From positions 32,621,747 to 32,685,746 of the forward strand of contig CM046833.1 in assembly GCA_025618425.1 (NCBI GenBank): a DNA stretch of 64,000 bases, in the 5' to 3' direction. The translations under genes were made by a program, and so were the position numbers. Origin of the DNA: Heliocidaris tuberculata (lineage: Eukaryota; Echinodermata; Echinoidea; Camarodonta; Echinometridae). Every line of letters starts with the position of its first letter. Position 1 is the stretch's first letter. The notes beneath the pieces were generated by a model that was given only the letters and a program-made list of their open reading frames with translations, had not been told where the DNA came from and searched no databases. Below, piece after piece: positions 23,601-36,353 of the stretch.

Positions 23601-24519
23601 GACTCATACTGATTGGACAGCAATAAAAGGAATTGAAACAAGCATGGTCAGAAATCGTAACTTGTCAAGGTCATTCTGTGTCAGATTACCCAGTGGGTTA
23701 AACCCTATTCCCTTCAAACAGGCCAAAATCGACTCTTTCGAAGCTAAAAATTACAAGTTTTAGCCCATTTAGCTGAATAGTTTTCTGAAAAGATGTTTGG
23801 TAAGGTCTACTACAGAATCTGAAAGTGGCGTTGAAGAGAGACATAGACTGAGGCTTTTCGTCTTGCACTCATCCGAGTCTTGCGGTACATACTAGCTCTG
23901 ATGAATGCAAGACAAAAAGCTTCAGTATACATGTCTCTCTTCAATGCCATTTTCTGAATAGTTTTCACCCTATAGGAAAGCATTCTAAAGGTATGTTGGT
24001 TGAAACCCAACACTTTTTTTTTTTCAATTTTGAAATGACCACATCTCTGTTACTACTGTACTGGGTCAATTTTGTTAATATTGACATACAGACTCTAACT
24101 GTGGTAAAGGCAAAAGGTAAAATAACACAAGCTATCTAAATCTGCCTTTATTTTCCATGTCCAACAGTCCGAACAACACAAAGTTCAATGACCTTTTGTC
24201 TTGATCTTTGTTTTAACATTGTCATTGATCGTCACTTAATCTGGAAAAAATTGGTGAATTTATTAGTCAGCATTTATTTTTCACATCATTATAGAAATAA
24301 AGGGCCTAATTATGGAATAAGGCCCCTCTCATTCAGTGTGTTCAGCGTGTTTTATCTATAAAGGGGGAATGAAGTCCCCATAGCATTGCATGCAATAAAA
24401 CGATAATGTGTGGAGTGGATGCGCGGGGACCTATTTCACGATATCGTCAAATAAAGAAAATAAATGTAAAAATTTCCCTGGTAGACTCTATAGTCATGCA
24501 TTGGATTTGTATTTCCGAA

Positions 24520-25105
24520 CAGCATTGTATTGCCGAACGCGTACAGTTAAGCACCTAAAATGGCTTTCATACGCGTGGGACTACCACTGACTACGCATAC
24601 ATGTATATGTTCTCCACATTATTTGACACACAGAACACAGGGCAGAAGATCATAAAATGGGGCAAAAAACATTAAGTAATATCTTAATTCTTATAACCTG
24701 TTCTTTCATCACCCTCGGTCTTTATCCCGCTGGCCTGAAATCAGGGTAGGTTGTCTTTTTCCCATAGGTTTCACACGTTTGGTAATCACAATACCTTTTT
24801 CAAGGGACCAAAACGCCACGTCGTTGGGAAGGGGTTCACTCAGAAGGGAATATCATAGTACGTTGTCTTTTGCCAATTCCACCAACTTCTTTTTCTGTAG
24901 GAAATTTAAGCATTCATTTTGTAAGTTTGACAGATTTTCGTTTGATATTTTATTTGCCATCGTTGATTTTCTGAAAAGTGTTCTTTTTCTGTAGGAAATT
25001 TTTTAAGCATTCAATTCATCATGTTCATTATGTAAGTTTGACAGATATTCGTTTGATATTTTATTTGCTATCGTTGATTTTCTGAAAAGTGTTTCGGAAA
25101 TAGGA
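24520..25105. mobile_element. Copy of the 56037-56490 family, rearranged
   Basis: Contains AACGCGTACAGTTAAGCACC, GGGACCAAAACGCCACGTCG and two copies of TGACAGATATTCGTTTGATA-type sequence with TATCGTTGATTTTCTGAAAA. Confidence 0.6.
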
Positions 25106-26162
25106 TCCACTACCAAACGAGGTTGTAATCATAACTTTCTACATGATTGCATTGGCATGATTGGATGAGTGGTAGCGCCTTCATCGCATCACCAGCCCGA
25201 CGCAGCGGGCCCCGCCCAACCCAACCCCGAGCTGCCTCAGGCTCAGCCTCAGCCAAATCTGAGCGGTTACCAATCTGAGCTGCTTCGCTAAGTTACTTTT
25301 TATCAATATCATATGGATCAAAATCTCATAAAATAATTAAATCTAATTTCACATGTTCACATGAGCGATTAGGACAGGAGGAGAATTAGTATATCATACC
25401 AAGTCTAATTGACACTGCTAATCTGCAAAATTTCCCAGCAAAATAAAGGAAACACGACGAAACACGACTCCCGAATTATGGCATCTTCGATGATATAAAT
25501 AAAAAAGGAAATAAATCATCCAAGCAAATTCGCAGTGACTATATCAGCAGTCGGGCTTGCAATCATGGACCTTCTACAATTCCCTGTTGCATCTCCCCAA
25601 AATACTACCGATGCCATGATTTTATTTCCAGTTTTTAAAAAACATTATGACAAGTTCCAAAAGAGAAATTACCTAGTGAGACGATGCTAAACAGTAAATG
25701 CAAAGAGCTAATTGCTGAACATATTCATGGTACATGTACATACAGTACCCATGCACATAAAAAGTCATTTTCCATTTAGAAATAAGTGGGCTATTCCACG
25801 CGGTATGTAGTTATGTGATAAAATCACTGTCACGTAACAATTTTAACAATACAATTTCTTGCATATGGATGGCTTATACCTCAACAGAATGTCAGTTGAA
25901 CCATGGATCAAATAATGGGGTGGAGCACTATATTTAAAAAAAAATTTTTTTAGTACAGTTGATACACCACTGGCTACATGTATTCTGTCACTTTTGCGCC
26001 GGGGGTGAGGGGGGTGGGGGTTAAAACTACAGTATACAATGATAATCTTACTTACATTGTATTTGGTTTATACATGTATTAGTTTCATCTTGGATGCTTT
26101 CCACTTGCTCAATGAAAGTACATGCATTCTCTTAATAGTGGATAAGCTTGACTCATCCATAA

Positions 26163-26271
26163 GCTCAAACTCTCTCCCTCTCCCTCTCTTCTGCCCCCCC
26201 CCCCAATAAACTCAAACTCTCTCTTTCTCTCTCTCTCCCTCCCTCTCTTCTACCCCCCCCCCCCCCCCCCT
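26163..26271. repeat. CT-rich microsatellite with poly-C, locally duplicated
   Basis: AAACTCTCTC...CTTCTGCCCCCCCC occurs twice in tandem (26165-26205 and 26212-26271). Confidence 0.85.
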
Positions 26272-27398
26272 GGGTTGAAGTTCTTAAAACAATGTGATAA
26301 ACTGAAAAGGGTATTACTGTATAAAAAATATTAGTCTTCAAATAATTCAACTGCATCTTTGTCATCATTTTCTACACATGAAACATGCCATTGTAAAATT
26401 AAATTACAAAAACAATTAAATATTTTCATAATAATTATGTAAGAAATGTTAGGCAAAAGTCTAAATATGAAATGTAAAGTGTATATATGTACAACAACAA
26501 AAAACAACAGATGACACCAGTTTATTCAATTTATTTGTTGTTTTATTTTTAACAGGGTAGCCCTTTCAGGTGGACAAACTGCTCGACCAAGGGGCCCTGT
26601 ATCAAAATAATAAAAATGCATTTACATAACATATTAACACATGTAAACAAGGAACGTATTACAAAATAAACATAATATCATGTTTAAACAAAGGAAAAAA
26701 GAGAGAAAAAGAGGAGCAGATAATACAACAGGAAAAATAAAAAGAATAGGAAAATACAAAGGTTAGAAACTTTTGTAAAGCTTCTGTCCATGTATTCCTC
26801 ATTATTCAATTAATATGAACAAAAAAATGAACTGACAGAATTATTCCAAGGCAAAAGATACATAGAAAACAAAAAAAATGCATGAAGTAAAAGAAGCAAA
26901 GTAATCACTTATTCCTACTCCTACAGTCTCTTAGAACCTTAATTCATAACCATATTCATGGTAAGAAATACAATGTACATCACCATTTCCTTTCATGTGT
27001 TTTGTCCTGGTATGAGCAAAAGCATGGTACAAACAAAGCATCCTAATTATCCTTATGACAAAAGGAGTGTGAGTGAAGAGTTGTACTCAAGACCTGGGTC
27101 CTTAGACCACTAATTATCACAAATAATCACAAAAATATCTTCTATGGTTTCATCTCTCCGAGCCAACTTGACCACAACTTTCTGCAGAGTCGGAGTTGAA
27201 CTTGTGGCGATCACCTGACCTCTTGAAATTAGGTGTACCTCTTAAGTACTTACACTGTATTTTATATATTTTAATCAAATAATCTCGGGAATATTTTTGT
27301 TCAAATGTATGTAAGGTATTGGGTAGAGAAGAAGACAGAGAGTTTAAACCATAAGAAACTAAAGGCCAAGGCTGGTTTTGCTAAATCAATATAATGTA

Positions 27399-27591
27399 CA
27401 GTTAACCTTGCATAACTCAAAGTCCCATAAGTCAAACTTTACCTAAGTCGAATCAATTTTTTTGGACCAAACTATGCAAAACATGTGCTATTTACATTTC
27501 CTAAGTCGAATTTTGCATACAGTAAGTCGAACTATTTTTTGTGTTCCCAACAGATTCGACTTATGCAAAGTTAACTGTACTTACTAACCAT
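27399..27591. mobile_element. Second pogo-type MITE family
   Basis: TACAGTTAACCTTGCATAAC and its near-inverse TTATGCAAAGTTAACTGTA close the element; interior repeats the AAGTCGAAT motif. The TA-flanked CAGTTAACC-type ends resemble pogo/Tigger elements but the sequence differs from the other family. Confidence 0.7.
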
Positions 27592-27902
27592 TCTGGATAA
27601 GAACAAGTCAATACAAAATATGATGCACAAATGCAGACCTTTTTTTTTTCTGTACTTATTAATTTTGGCCGCTTTTTTTTTCTCCAAAAGAAATTTCAGA
27701 ATAGGAACTGAAGATTAGTTTTAAGTTTATCGGGCAGCTGTGAAGCTAGTTTCTTCTGTATCAAATATTTCCATCACATGATGCTGAAAAACAACACTAA
27801 TATTCAAACATCTTGGTTGTCAAGATCATAAGTTTTATATTTTACTAAGGTCCAATTACTATGCATACCCAAATCCATAACGCAATTCCGATATCTTTCG
27901 TT

Positions 27903-28690
27903 CTTAAAGATAAAGTTGATAGTTGAATTCTGGTCATGATATTGAATTGTGAAAGAAACTGTCTCAAAGCAATTGGGAAAGGTTGATTATATAGCACATA
28001 AGAATTGGTGTATGCTGTAAGGTTTTGGAATCACCAAAATTATAAGAAATTGACTGAATCCTGCTGAGATTCACATGCACTGCACACAGAAATATGTATA
28101 TGGGACTACACAAATGTTCGACCCAAACATTTCAGCTGTTTCTTGTCATATTTTGAATGTGAGGGCATTTGAAGAGCAATCCTCTTGAGGGGACATATCT
28201 ACTATGATAATCTTCCAAACTAACATAATAAGAATGAGAAAGCTCACAAATTATTTTTTACCTTTCCCAGAACTCAAGCTTCTCCTTGAAGATAAAGTTG
28301 AGTTCTGGTCATGCAATTACACTGAGAAAAAAACTGTCTCAAAGCAATTGAGAAAGGTTTATCAGGTCTACATAAGAATTGGTATATAACTGTGAGGTTT
28401 TGGAATCATCAAAATGATAAGAAATTGACCAAATCTCGCTGAAAAGCACACGCACTGCACTCAGAAATGGGTATATGGGACTGCACACACACACACACGT
28501 GGCATGAATGTTAGGCCCGAACACTGCAGCTATTTCTTGTCATGTTTCAAATATGAGGGAAGCAATACTTTTCAGGGGACATTTCTACTATGATGTTCTT
28601 CCAAACTGACATAAAAGGAATGAGGAAGCTCACAGATTATTTTTCACCTTTCCCAGAACTCAACCTTCCCTTTTAAGCCATCAAAACGCA
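27903..28690. repeat. Dispersed repeat, two adjacent copies
   Basis: Two copies of a roughly 370-bp sequence starting AAGATAAAGTTGA and including AACTGTCTCAAAGCAATTG and CTTCCAAACTAACATAA. Related copies are at 33400-33960 and, reversed, at 50640-51045, both in third introns of the gene array. Confidence 0.75.
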
Positions 28691-28951
28691 CACAAGTCAC
28701 TTTCATATTCTTTTATACACATGTAATAGATCACCTTATATCATACTCAGTGGCGACGGTGCAAAATCAACAGTAATCCCATGTAATGTTAAATTACAGC
28801 AGGGCAAAATCTGTAATCCACACTACCCTGGAAGCGTACCAACGCAATCTCTGTGGACATGTAGGTAATACTTACATAGGGCATTTGGTGTAATTGGAAG
28901 ATTGATATATACCGAACAGCATAAAGCTTCCAATTAATTGAACTGAAATAG

Positions 28952-29127
28952 TACAGTGGAAACTCACTATGACAAGAACCATGGGACCATGAAAATTACC
29001 TTGTTATATCAGGAATCTCCTTATATCAGGATAAAAAAACAAAAGAACGTAACTGGGACCAGCAAAATTATCTTGTTATATCAGGAATTTTGTTATATCA
29101 GAGCTCTTATAGCAAGTTTCCTCTGTA
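28952..29127. mobile_element. pogo/Tigger-like MITE
   Basis: Starts TACAGTGGAAACTCACTATG and ends TTTCCTCTGTA, with internal TTATATCAGG motifs. TACAGTGGAAC...GTATAAC-type ends are typical of pogo/Tigger elements. Related copies: 8430-8584, 31108-31303, 33492-33677, 44848-45024, 54058-54222 and 61674-61860. Confidence 0.7.
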
Positions 29128-29221
29128 CATGTATATGGCAACCCAAGGGCTGAATTACATGTCCATACATGTTATGTATTCATGGATAGGTTACAGCATT
29201 AATGAATGAGTTATGTTGTAT

Positions 29222-30498
29222 TCATTGTTGTGTGCTGCTTAAATCTCCTTGTTCTTTATGTTTGAACATGTGATAAGTGTAATTCTGATTCAGAGAAAAC
29301 GATTTACCACATAGCTCACAAGTAAATTGTTTCTCAGGAGTATGCATAGCTTTTATATGGGTTGTGAGGCAAGTCTTTGCTGTAAAGCCTTTGCCACATT
29401 CTAAGCAAACAAACGGCCTGATGCCCTTGTGACGTCGTTCATGTTTAATAAAATTTCCTTTATCATAAAATCCTTTATTGCAGACAGAGCAAAAGAAACG
29501 ATTTGGGCGTTTCTGGTGTATACGCCGCTTGTGTTCGTAGACAGCTTTTTTAACTCGGAATCCCTTGCCGCAGATATCACACTTGAATGGTTTCAGTCCG
29601 GTATGCTCTCCTTGATGGTTGCTGAGGGCGCTCTCTGATCCAAAGCTTCTTGGACAAAGGGTACAGCGATACATACGATTCTCCTCATGGCTTCTGAGGT
29701 GATCTATCAGACGACAATGACTAGCAAAAAACTTTGAACAATGAGTACACTTAAAAGCTGGATCTTCTGAATGCACTTCTCTTTCATGGGTCCTTGCACC
29801 GCTACGTAAGCTATATCTCTTTGGACAAAAGCGACACTTAAAGGGTCGTTGGTAGTAATTAAGAGTTTTACCAAGCATGTCCTTTGGCTCATTAGGTGCT
29901 GGTACAGCTACTGAAGTCTTTACTGCATTTGCATTAGTCTTTGCAGCAGAATGTGATGACATGAAAGCTTGGTGGGTCTGTTCATGTTTCTTGCAATCGC
30001 TCTTGTAAGGGAACCGTTCCAAACAGACTCGACAGTGATGACCATGGACTTCATTCATGTGCTTGCGGAACGTAGATTGTGATTTATAGATACGGTTGCA
30101 TTCGTTACACTTCAATTGTGCAGGGTCATGTGTCTTCACATGTTCTGCAAGGGTTCTGGCATTTTTTTGTTTCTTATCACATACAGGGCAGGTGAGATCC
30201 ACGCTGAAGTCATGGAACATCTCATGTTCCTTCAGTCTGCCACGGGAAGGGAAGACCTTCTCACAAGTTCCACACTTGAACACTGGCTCCTCCTTGTTGA
30301 TAGCTTTATTTTCCTTCATTACATCTTGTTGGGAGCTGATGTCAATATCTGTTTTCTTCTTCTTTCTCGTCTTCCATATCAGCACAGGATACCCTTCATT
30401 CTGTCTGTCCTGGGAGTGTTCACATCGCACGTGTCTCAGGGTCAGTTTAGCAGATGAGAACAGATCCTCGCACAGGCTACACTGGAACTTCTGCGCAT
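29222..30498 (-). CDS. Paralog 2 exon 5 (zinc-finger exon)
   Basis: Acceptor TTTCAG|ATG, phase 1; the stop is at 29222. Proximal finger starting DAQKFQCSLCEDLF, then four fingers, a linker with DMLGKTLNYYQRPF, and seven fingers ending FKHKEQGDLSSTQQ. All Cys and His zinc ligands of the 12 fingers are present. Confidence 0.93.
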
Positions 30499-33400
30499 CT
30501 GAAACATTGAGAGAAAAACTCAAGCTCTAAAAGGGCAATCCAACCTTGGTAATAAGATTTTATTTGCCTGAAAGCAAAAAAATAAGAAATACAGGATGGG
30601 GAAAGTTTGAAAGAAACTGGACAAGGAATAAGAAAGTTATGGATGTTTGAAAAGTGATATGATATTTTACCAATGTATGCAAGTATAATGGAGAAATAAT
30701 GAATTCTATGTATGTATTGGTATGAAGTGCAGACTGCAGCTAGGTTACAAGGAGATTTTCTTTAATTACTGTGGGTGATCAGGTCATTTAAAAAATAATC
30801 TGTAGGGAGTATATAAAGAGTGATTATATTCTACTTACCATGGTCAAATTTGAGATCATTCAATTTAGTATGGATTCCAACACGCTTCTGGTATTCCTCG
30901 CTGTAGAACACTCTTAGTTCACTTCCGGGTTCAATGACCTTTGTGCTTCTGAAGTAGATTTCACCGTAATGCTGAAAGGCTTCCATATTCTGTTCCTCCT
31001 CACTCTGCGCGCATCTCATTTGAGACATCCACGTCTTACGGCCATCGATGTAGAAGAACACTCTACCCGAGATACAAACCTGAAATCATCATAAAATGAA
31101 ACGACTACAGTGGTAACTCTCTTTAACGAGGACCTTGCCAGACCTTGGGACAATGAAAATTACCTTGTTACTGTATATCAGGAATCTCCTTATGAATATC
31201 AGGGTAAAAAAATGAAAGAACATAAAGACCAGGGACCAGCAAAATTACCTTGTTATATCAGGAATCTTGTTGTATCGGAGCTCTTTATAACAAGTTTCTA
31301 CTGTACTAAAAAGGGTTGTCTCATAAAGAACTACACAAATGTTATGTACTTAAAGGAATTACCGATGTGATTCTTGGGAGCTCTGACATATGCACCAGAG
31401 ACATTTGCTCCAGGCTTTATATCGTCAAAGATACAGAGTTAGGGTTGGGGTGCAACTGGGATGCAGGTCAGGTTTAAGGTTAGGATTAGTGTTTGGGACA
31501 GGGTTAAAGTTTAATTTTCTTAGTGCATGAAATTTAAAGGAAAGTCCAACCCGGTATTTAGTTGATTTGAATAAAAGCAGAAAAATGAGAGAAATAGATT
31601 AGTAAAAGTTTGAGTAAAATCTGAGAAGAAATAAGAAAGTTATTATATTTTTCTGAAGTGGTAATCAATCAAACACAAATTAGGAACTCTGTTATGTATT
31701 TTGCGAACTCCTCTCCAATCTGTTAGTACAGAAAATTTCATTTTCTTGGAGTCTGATTAAGGAATAGATTTGTTTCATACAGGTTACATGTATAGATGTA
31801 TGTGTAAAAACATATGAGCATTGATTATATCTAAGGTGCATGTACATGTACAGTGTGTATATTTAAATAATTTCTTCAGAGAAAATGGAAATTAATGATA
31901 TTTTGGGTACAGGGCAAATGGGAGAGGAGCCAGCAAGATACGTCACAGACTTGCAAATTTGTGTTTGATTGATTACAACTTTAAAAATTCATAACTTTCT
32001 TATCGTATTTTGCTCAAACCTTCACCAATCTGTTTCTTTAAAGGAGAATGAAACCCTGGGGAAATATCCATTCTAATGAAAAGAGAGGATAGAGAGAAGC
32101 AATTTAAAAAATGATGCTTGTCTTTCTGTGAACTCAACATATGTTGGTCAAATAATGGAGAAAATATGAAATTTTGTGTACAAAACATATGGAGAGTTGT
32201 ACTACTAAACATGTCACTTTGAAGCAACATTGCCAATTTGAGGATCACCATAGAAAGTAAATTGAGACTTTTCAAACTTTCATAACTTTCTCATTTCGTA
32301 ACCGATTCTGATGCAACTTTTTTTAAATTGCTTCTCTCTATCCTCTCTTTTCATTAAAATTGATTTTTTTCCCCCAGGGTTTCATTCTCCTTTAATTTTT
32401 CTGCTTCTATTAAAACCAGCTTGTAATCATGGTGGACTTTCCCTTTAAGCATAGCAATCATTGCCGGAGCATGTGTCATACAACTGATTCATATACTTGA
32501 GTTATTAGAGTGAGAAAAAAAACCTACACACATATCTGATTCATTTACAACATGTATATTGAAGATATTAATGAAACAAGTCGTGATGTTATACATGTAA
32601 ATGTTTTGGAAATTACATATATTATATATTGGATTATGAAATTGAAAAACAGAATATGTACATGTACTAACTTATACAGAATATCAGAAAAGTTGGATTT
32701 TCTCCAAAGTAGCATTTCATATACACTTTGCTCAGAATATATCAAGGAGATGAAGGACTGCTGCTGAGCAGCATCAGGGCCCGGTTTCATAAAACTTGTT
32801 ATCAAGGACAAGTTACAATAATAATAATAATAATATTCCGCTTTTATATAGCGCCTAATACATCGGAGATGTCTCTAAGCGCTTTACAGATATATTATTA
32901 CCCCGGTCATCGGATTCTGGCTTGCCCGCACACAATGTATGCACATTCTCCACTCCCTGGGGAGTATTCCAGCAATGGGCCGTGGCGCTCACATTGCTAA
33001 GCAAACGACATTAACTTTCGCATCCTACCGGGTACCCATTTAACACCTGGGTGGAGAGTGGCAAATGTAGATTAACGTCTTGCCAAAGGACGCTAGTGCT
33101 GCGGTGGGATTTGAACCCCGGACCTCGTGGTTCAAAGTCCGGGGACTTATCCACTGATCCACAACACCTCTACACAATAATTGTTATAAGCTACTGAAAT
33201 CCTTGAATCTGATTGGCTGAGAGCAAACTCCTCATAGAAATGCGGCAATTGTTATTGATGACAAGTTTTATGAAACAGGGCCCCAGACATATCTATCATG
33301 AACTTTATTATGAAGCCAATAAATCCACATAAATCTTCTATAATCCAGCTTTCTGTGTGCTAAATTTTATGGATAAGTCACACTACTAGTGCAGAGAAAT

Positions 33401-36353
33401 TAGGTGGGGACTAAAGATGGAGTTGAGTGCTGGTCATACAATGACATTATAAAAGAAACTGTCTCAAAGCAATTGGGAAAGATTAACTATGTAGTACAGT
33501 GGAACCTCATAATAAAGAACACTTTTATAAAAAAAACTCTCATTACAACAAGGTAATTTTGTCAGTCCCACTTGTTTGTATGCTATTGTTTTTTAGCCCT
33601 GATATAACAAGGTTTCAAATTTAAAGAGGTAATTTCCATGATCCCACAGAGTTTGTTAGAATGAGGTTCCACTGTATTTAAAAATTGATGTATACTGTGA
33701 GGTTGTGGAATCATCAAAATGATTAGCAATTGACTCACTCTTTGCTGAATGCCACCTGCACTGCACATAGAAATGTGTATATGGGATCACACACACAACC
33801 ACGTGGCGTGAAAGTCTGACCAAACTTTTCAGCTATTTCTTTACTTATCTACTTTGAATATGAGGGCATTTAAAGAGCAATCTTTTTCAGGGGATATTTC
33901 TTCTATGATATTCTTCAGAACGGACTAAAAAGAATGAGAAAGCTCACAAAGTACTTTTCACCTTTACCAAAAATCTCATCATTACTATTTTATGTTGTTG
34001 TTTGTGATATATATCTTCTTAAAAGAAAATAAAGTCTACGTCCCGTATTCTCAAAAGTGGCCTAAGTTAAGCCTGGCTTAAGTTAGGCCACTGATTTATG
34101 GAAGGACATTTGTCAATCCCTAAGTCCTGTATAAATTACTATATTTACATTGTATGTAAAAAAATAAAGAAACAAAATTATTTTCTGGCATGAAATGGGC
34201 ATCAGAAACCTATAGTGAGTTTTTTGCATTTACATTTAGTTCAAGAACTAGAGGGAGTCTCACTATGGTGATTTTGAAGGATGAAAAGTGGGTGACATTT
34301 GGCTCTCCATAATTCAGTGGCCTAAATCTACACACTTAGGTGGGGGCTTAAAGTTAGGCACCTGTTGAGAATACAGGCCTTTGTCAATAATGTTAGGGTG
34401 TATTACTTACTTCCCATGTTTTATCCATAGAGAAACCCTCCTCCTCACTCAACAGATTTCCCGTATAGGGTCCAAATTCCACCCCCTTCTCTATCGTTTC
34501 CTTGGCAACGACTCCTTCAACCTTGTCCTGTGATGTCCGTTTAAAGGAGAGACCCAAAGGAAGGTCTGGACTTGACGATAACATCCGACTCTTTTTTAGA
34601 TTGAGTGCTGCAAGAAGGCCAGGCTCCTTGGCAGAGACGTTTGGGACCGGGGAATTTGCTCTAGGTTGATGTGATGAGGTTTGATGCCTTTCTCCCGGTC
34701 CTTTGTTCCGTATTTGTCTAGAAGGAGCTGGTTCGACACTTGTTTTCCCTGATAAAAAATAGCATGAAAATAACAACAACAAAATCATCACATATGGATG
34801 CTAGTAGAACTGGAGCTCTCTGAAGGATGTTTCCAATAAAAAAAGTAAGCAAGCATTGAAGACATTCAGCAATGTAACATAACCACAAGCATGTCATATT
34901 ATTGATTTACATTTCATTTCCTTCTAGGAAGATATATCACGATGTAACAGCTATGTGATATTACAGATATACATTTCATTTTCTTTTCAAAATCACGATG
35001 TAAAGACATGTGATATTATTGATTTACACTTCACTTTCTTTTAAGAAGATCTATAACTAAAAACAACTACACAACAACAAAATATGATAAGGGCCAAAAG
35101 CGAGCTGTGTATAGTTTCCCCAAAATTGTCACAAGTACTAGTTCGCTGACATACCATTGAAACGTATGTTAATCTTAATATGCACATCTCAAAGGGATGT
35201 TGGCGAACTTGTACTTTTGTCAGTTTTGTGAAACGCTGCCCTATTACAGTAATTTGACATGGTGAATAACATATAATGATGACTTAATTGCATAAAAGAA
35301 TTTACCTTGAGATGTGTTGCTCTCTACAAGTGGTTCATGAGTTGTGATGGGAGGGGCATAGTTTGCTGACAGAGTTGAGGATTTGACCCCATGACCTCTG
35401 ACATTGGCTGGAAGCTGCTGATGAGCTTGCTGCACAATGCTTGAGTTGGAAAGCACATGACTGGAATCTTTTATAAAGAAATTAAAGAAAAAGACTCTTC
35501 ATTGTCAAAACATGAAACTTATATAAAGGCTTGATAAATTAGCAGATAAATGGAGTGATATACATCAACTGATATTGCTTTTGTGTCATTGTTTTTTCCC
35601 CCCATGAACTTTGGTAGGCAATTGCTGGAAAAATAATGAATGACAAATTAATCATTACCAGTAACATTAAACAAGAACGTTAGCAATTAGCAAAGACCTT
35701 CAGTATGACAGTGTCAACTAAATTAACAGTTAATATATTTAGTAAATAGATTTACTAAGCTAAGAAAACAAAACTGAGGTACTGGTACTTGAATTGGAGT
35801 AACTAATTACCATCACTTATAGGTCCTTGCCTATGTGAGACTGTATCAAACATTCACTGTTGCAGTAGTCAAAAACAGACAACAAAACTGCTCTAAGCAA
35901 GATTTAATTTTCTTAAATTTGCTAGATTACCTGATTCAGGGACTCTTCAACTGTTACTATGCTACGAATTTGAGGTTTCAGAGTTGAAAGTGAAATTCAA
36001 ATAATTATTTTCCTCTCATGTATGAATAATCTAGAATGGATACACACAAAACCTATTAAAGCCTATTCACCCGGAAAAGCTATTGTGGAGTACAAGCTTA
36101 TCTTCAGATAAGCTTGTACATGTACAAGTGAATTACCATGATAAATTGAGCTCAATATGGATGGCCCAGGATGCGGTACAGAGAAAGCTCTGTGTGGCTG
36201 ATCTACTGCAAACTCAGACAGATGTTGAGTGGTTGTGTGGTATGGTAGGTCAATGGGAAAGGGTGCAACATGTTGCTGCTGTTGTGAAGGTTGTTGTCTT
36301 TCTTGTTGATCTCTATCAGTGCAGTAGAAACCAGGCGGGTAGTTACCTTCCAT
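29222..36353 (-). CDS. PRDM-family PR/SET zinc-finger gene, paralog 2 (complete, 5 coding exons, 744 aa)
   Basis: Join of 36137..36353, 35306..35467, 34411..34748, 30839..31079 and 29222..30498, all GT-AG with phases 1,1,0,1 and an uninterrupted frame. The protein has the PPGFYC start, a short Gln stretch, a single THEP-type repeat, the PR/SET domain across exons 3-4 (catalytic-equivalent Tyr at about 298), a proximal finger and 11 array fingers. The 557-bp intron 2 and 340-bp intron 4 are short; the 3.3-kb intron 3 carries nested MITEs, a SINE and a pogo-like MITE. Orientation and exon plan match paralogs 1, 3 and 4, indicating tandem duplication. The expected role is a sequence-specific nuclear regulator; targets cannot be read from the sequence. 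Confidence 0.85.
30839..31079 (-). CDS. Paralog 2 exon 4 (PR domain, second part)
   Basis: Acceptor TTTCAG|GTT and donor CATG|GTAAGT; 241 nt. Encodes VCISGRVFFYIDGRKTWM, QMRCAQSEEEQN and ELRVFYSEEYQ. The first codon is Val where paralogs 1 and 4 have Ile. Confidence 0.9.
31108..31303. mobile_element. pogo/Tigger-like MITE
   Basis: CTACAGTGGTAACTCTCTTT to AGTTTCTACTGTA with internal ACCTTGTTATATCAGGAATC; 30 bp upstream of paralog 2 exon 4. Confidence 0.7.
31536..32458. mobile_element. Foldback MITE, family 3, interrupted by a family 2 element
   Basis: Ends TTAAAGGAAAGTCCAACC and GGTGGACTTTCCCTTTAA are inverse, and the inner arms match too. The right arm is split by the element at 32039-32394. 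In intron 3 of paralog 2. Confidence 0.75.
32039..32394. mobile_element. Foldback MITE, family 2 (short), nested
   Basis: Ends TAAAGGAGAATGAAACCCTG and its inverse; interrupts the right arm of the family 3 element, whose CTGTTTCT...TTTTTCTGCTTC sequence resumes after it. Confidence 0.8.
32777..33284. mobile_element. MITE with GGGCCCGGTTTCATAAAACT ends, carrying the SINE insertion
   Basis: Left end GGGCCCGGTTTCATAAAACT and right end AAGTTTTATGAAACAGGGCC are inverted repeats of about 25 bp. The SINE at 32814-33172 fills most of the interior. Confidence 0.75.
32814..33172 (-). mobile_element. tRNA-derived SINE, full length
   Basis: Minus-strand copy, about 360 bp: tRNA-like head with TGTGGATCAGTGGATAAG and GGTTCAAATCCC boxes, body shared with the SINE split at 16768/23317, and an ATT-repeat tail. 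Flanked by a possible ACAATAAT target duplication. Inserted in the MITE at 32777-33284, inside intron 3 of paralog 2. Confidence 0.85.
33492..33677. mobile_element. pogo/Tigger-like MITE
   Basis: TACAGTGGAACCTCATAATA to GAGGTTCCACTGTA with the family interior (GGTAATTTTGTCAGTCCCAC). Confidence 0.7.
34036..34380. mobile_element. MITE in intron 3 of paralog 2
   Basis: Imperfect inverted ends built on GTATTCTCAAAAGTGGCCTA and GCACCTGTTGAGAATAC, with inner inverted GCCTAAGTTAAGC-type motifs. It ends 30 bp from exon 3. Confidence 0.55.
34411..34748 (-). CDS. Paralog 2 exon 3 (PR domain, first part)
   Basis: Acceptor TATCAG|GGA and donor GGGAA|GTAAGT; 338 nt. Encodes GKTSVEPAPS, then LPLGLSFKRTSQDKVEG and GVEFGPYTGNL, ending KTWE. 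Same length as the paralog 3 exon. Confidence 0.88.
35306..35467 (-). CDS. Paralog 2 exon 2 (linker with one 14-residue repeat)
   Basis: Acceptor AAAAG|ATT and donor CAAG|GTAAAT; 162 nt, phase 1 to phase 1. Encodes a Ser/Gln-rich segment with the RGHGVKSSTLSANYAPPIT motif and one THEPLVESN repeat, the fewest copies in the array. Confidence 0.82.
36137..36353 (-). CDS. Paralog 2 exon 1 (N-terminal, Gln-rich)
   Basis: ATG at 36353 in the context GAGCCATGGAAGG, which is conserved in three paralogs. A potential CATAG acceptor just upstream suggests a 5' UTR intron. Encodes MEGNYPPGFYCTDRDQQE, a short Gln run and the HVAPFPIDLPYHTT motif. Donor CATG|GTAATT, phase 1. Confidence 0.85.

Larger units (their letters stand above)
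23601..29221. other. Intergenic region between paralogs 2 and 3
   Basis: No gene recognised. Contains a rearranged repeat (24520-25105), CT/poly-C repeats, AT-rich unassigned sequence at 25110-27390, a pogo-type MITE at 27399, a dispersed repeat pair and a pogo-like MITE just past the paralog 2 stop. Confidence 0.65.

Noticed and set aside
30096..30530. 144-residue plus-strand ORF
   Set aside because: Antisense shadow of the paralog 2 zinc-finger exon; the minus-strand frame has all zinc ligands.
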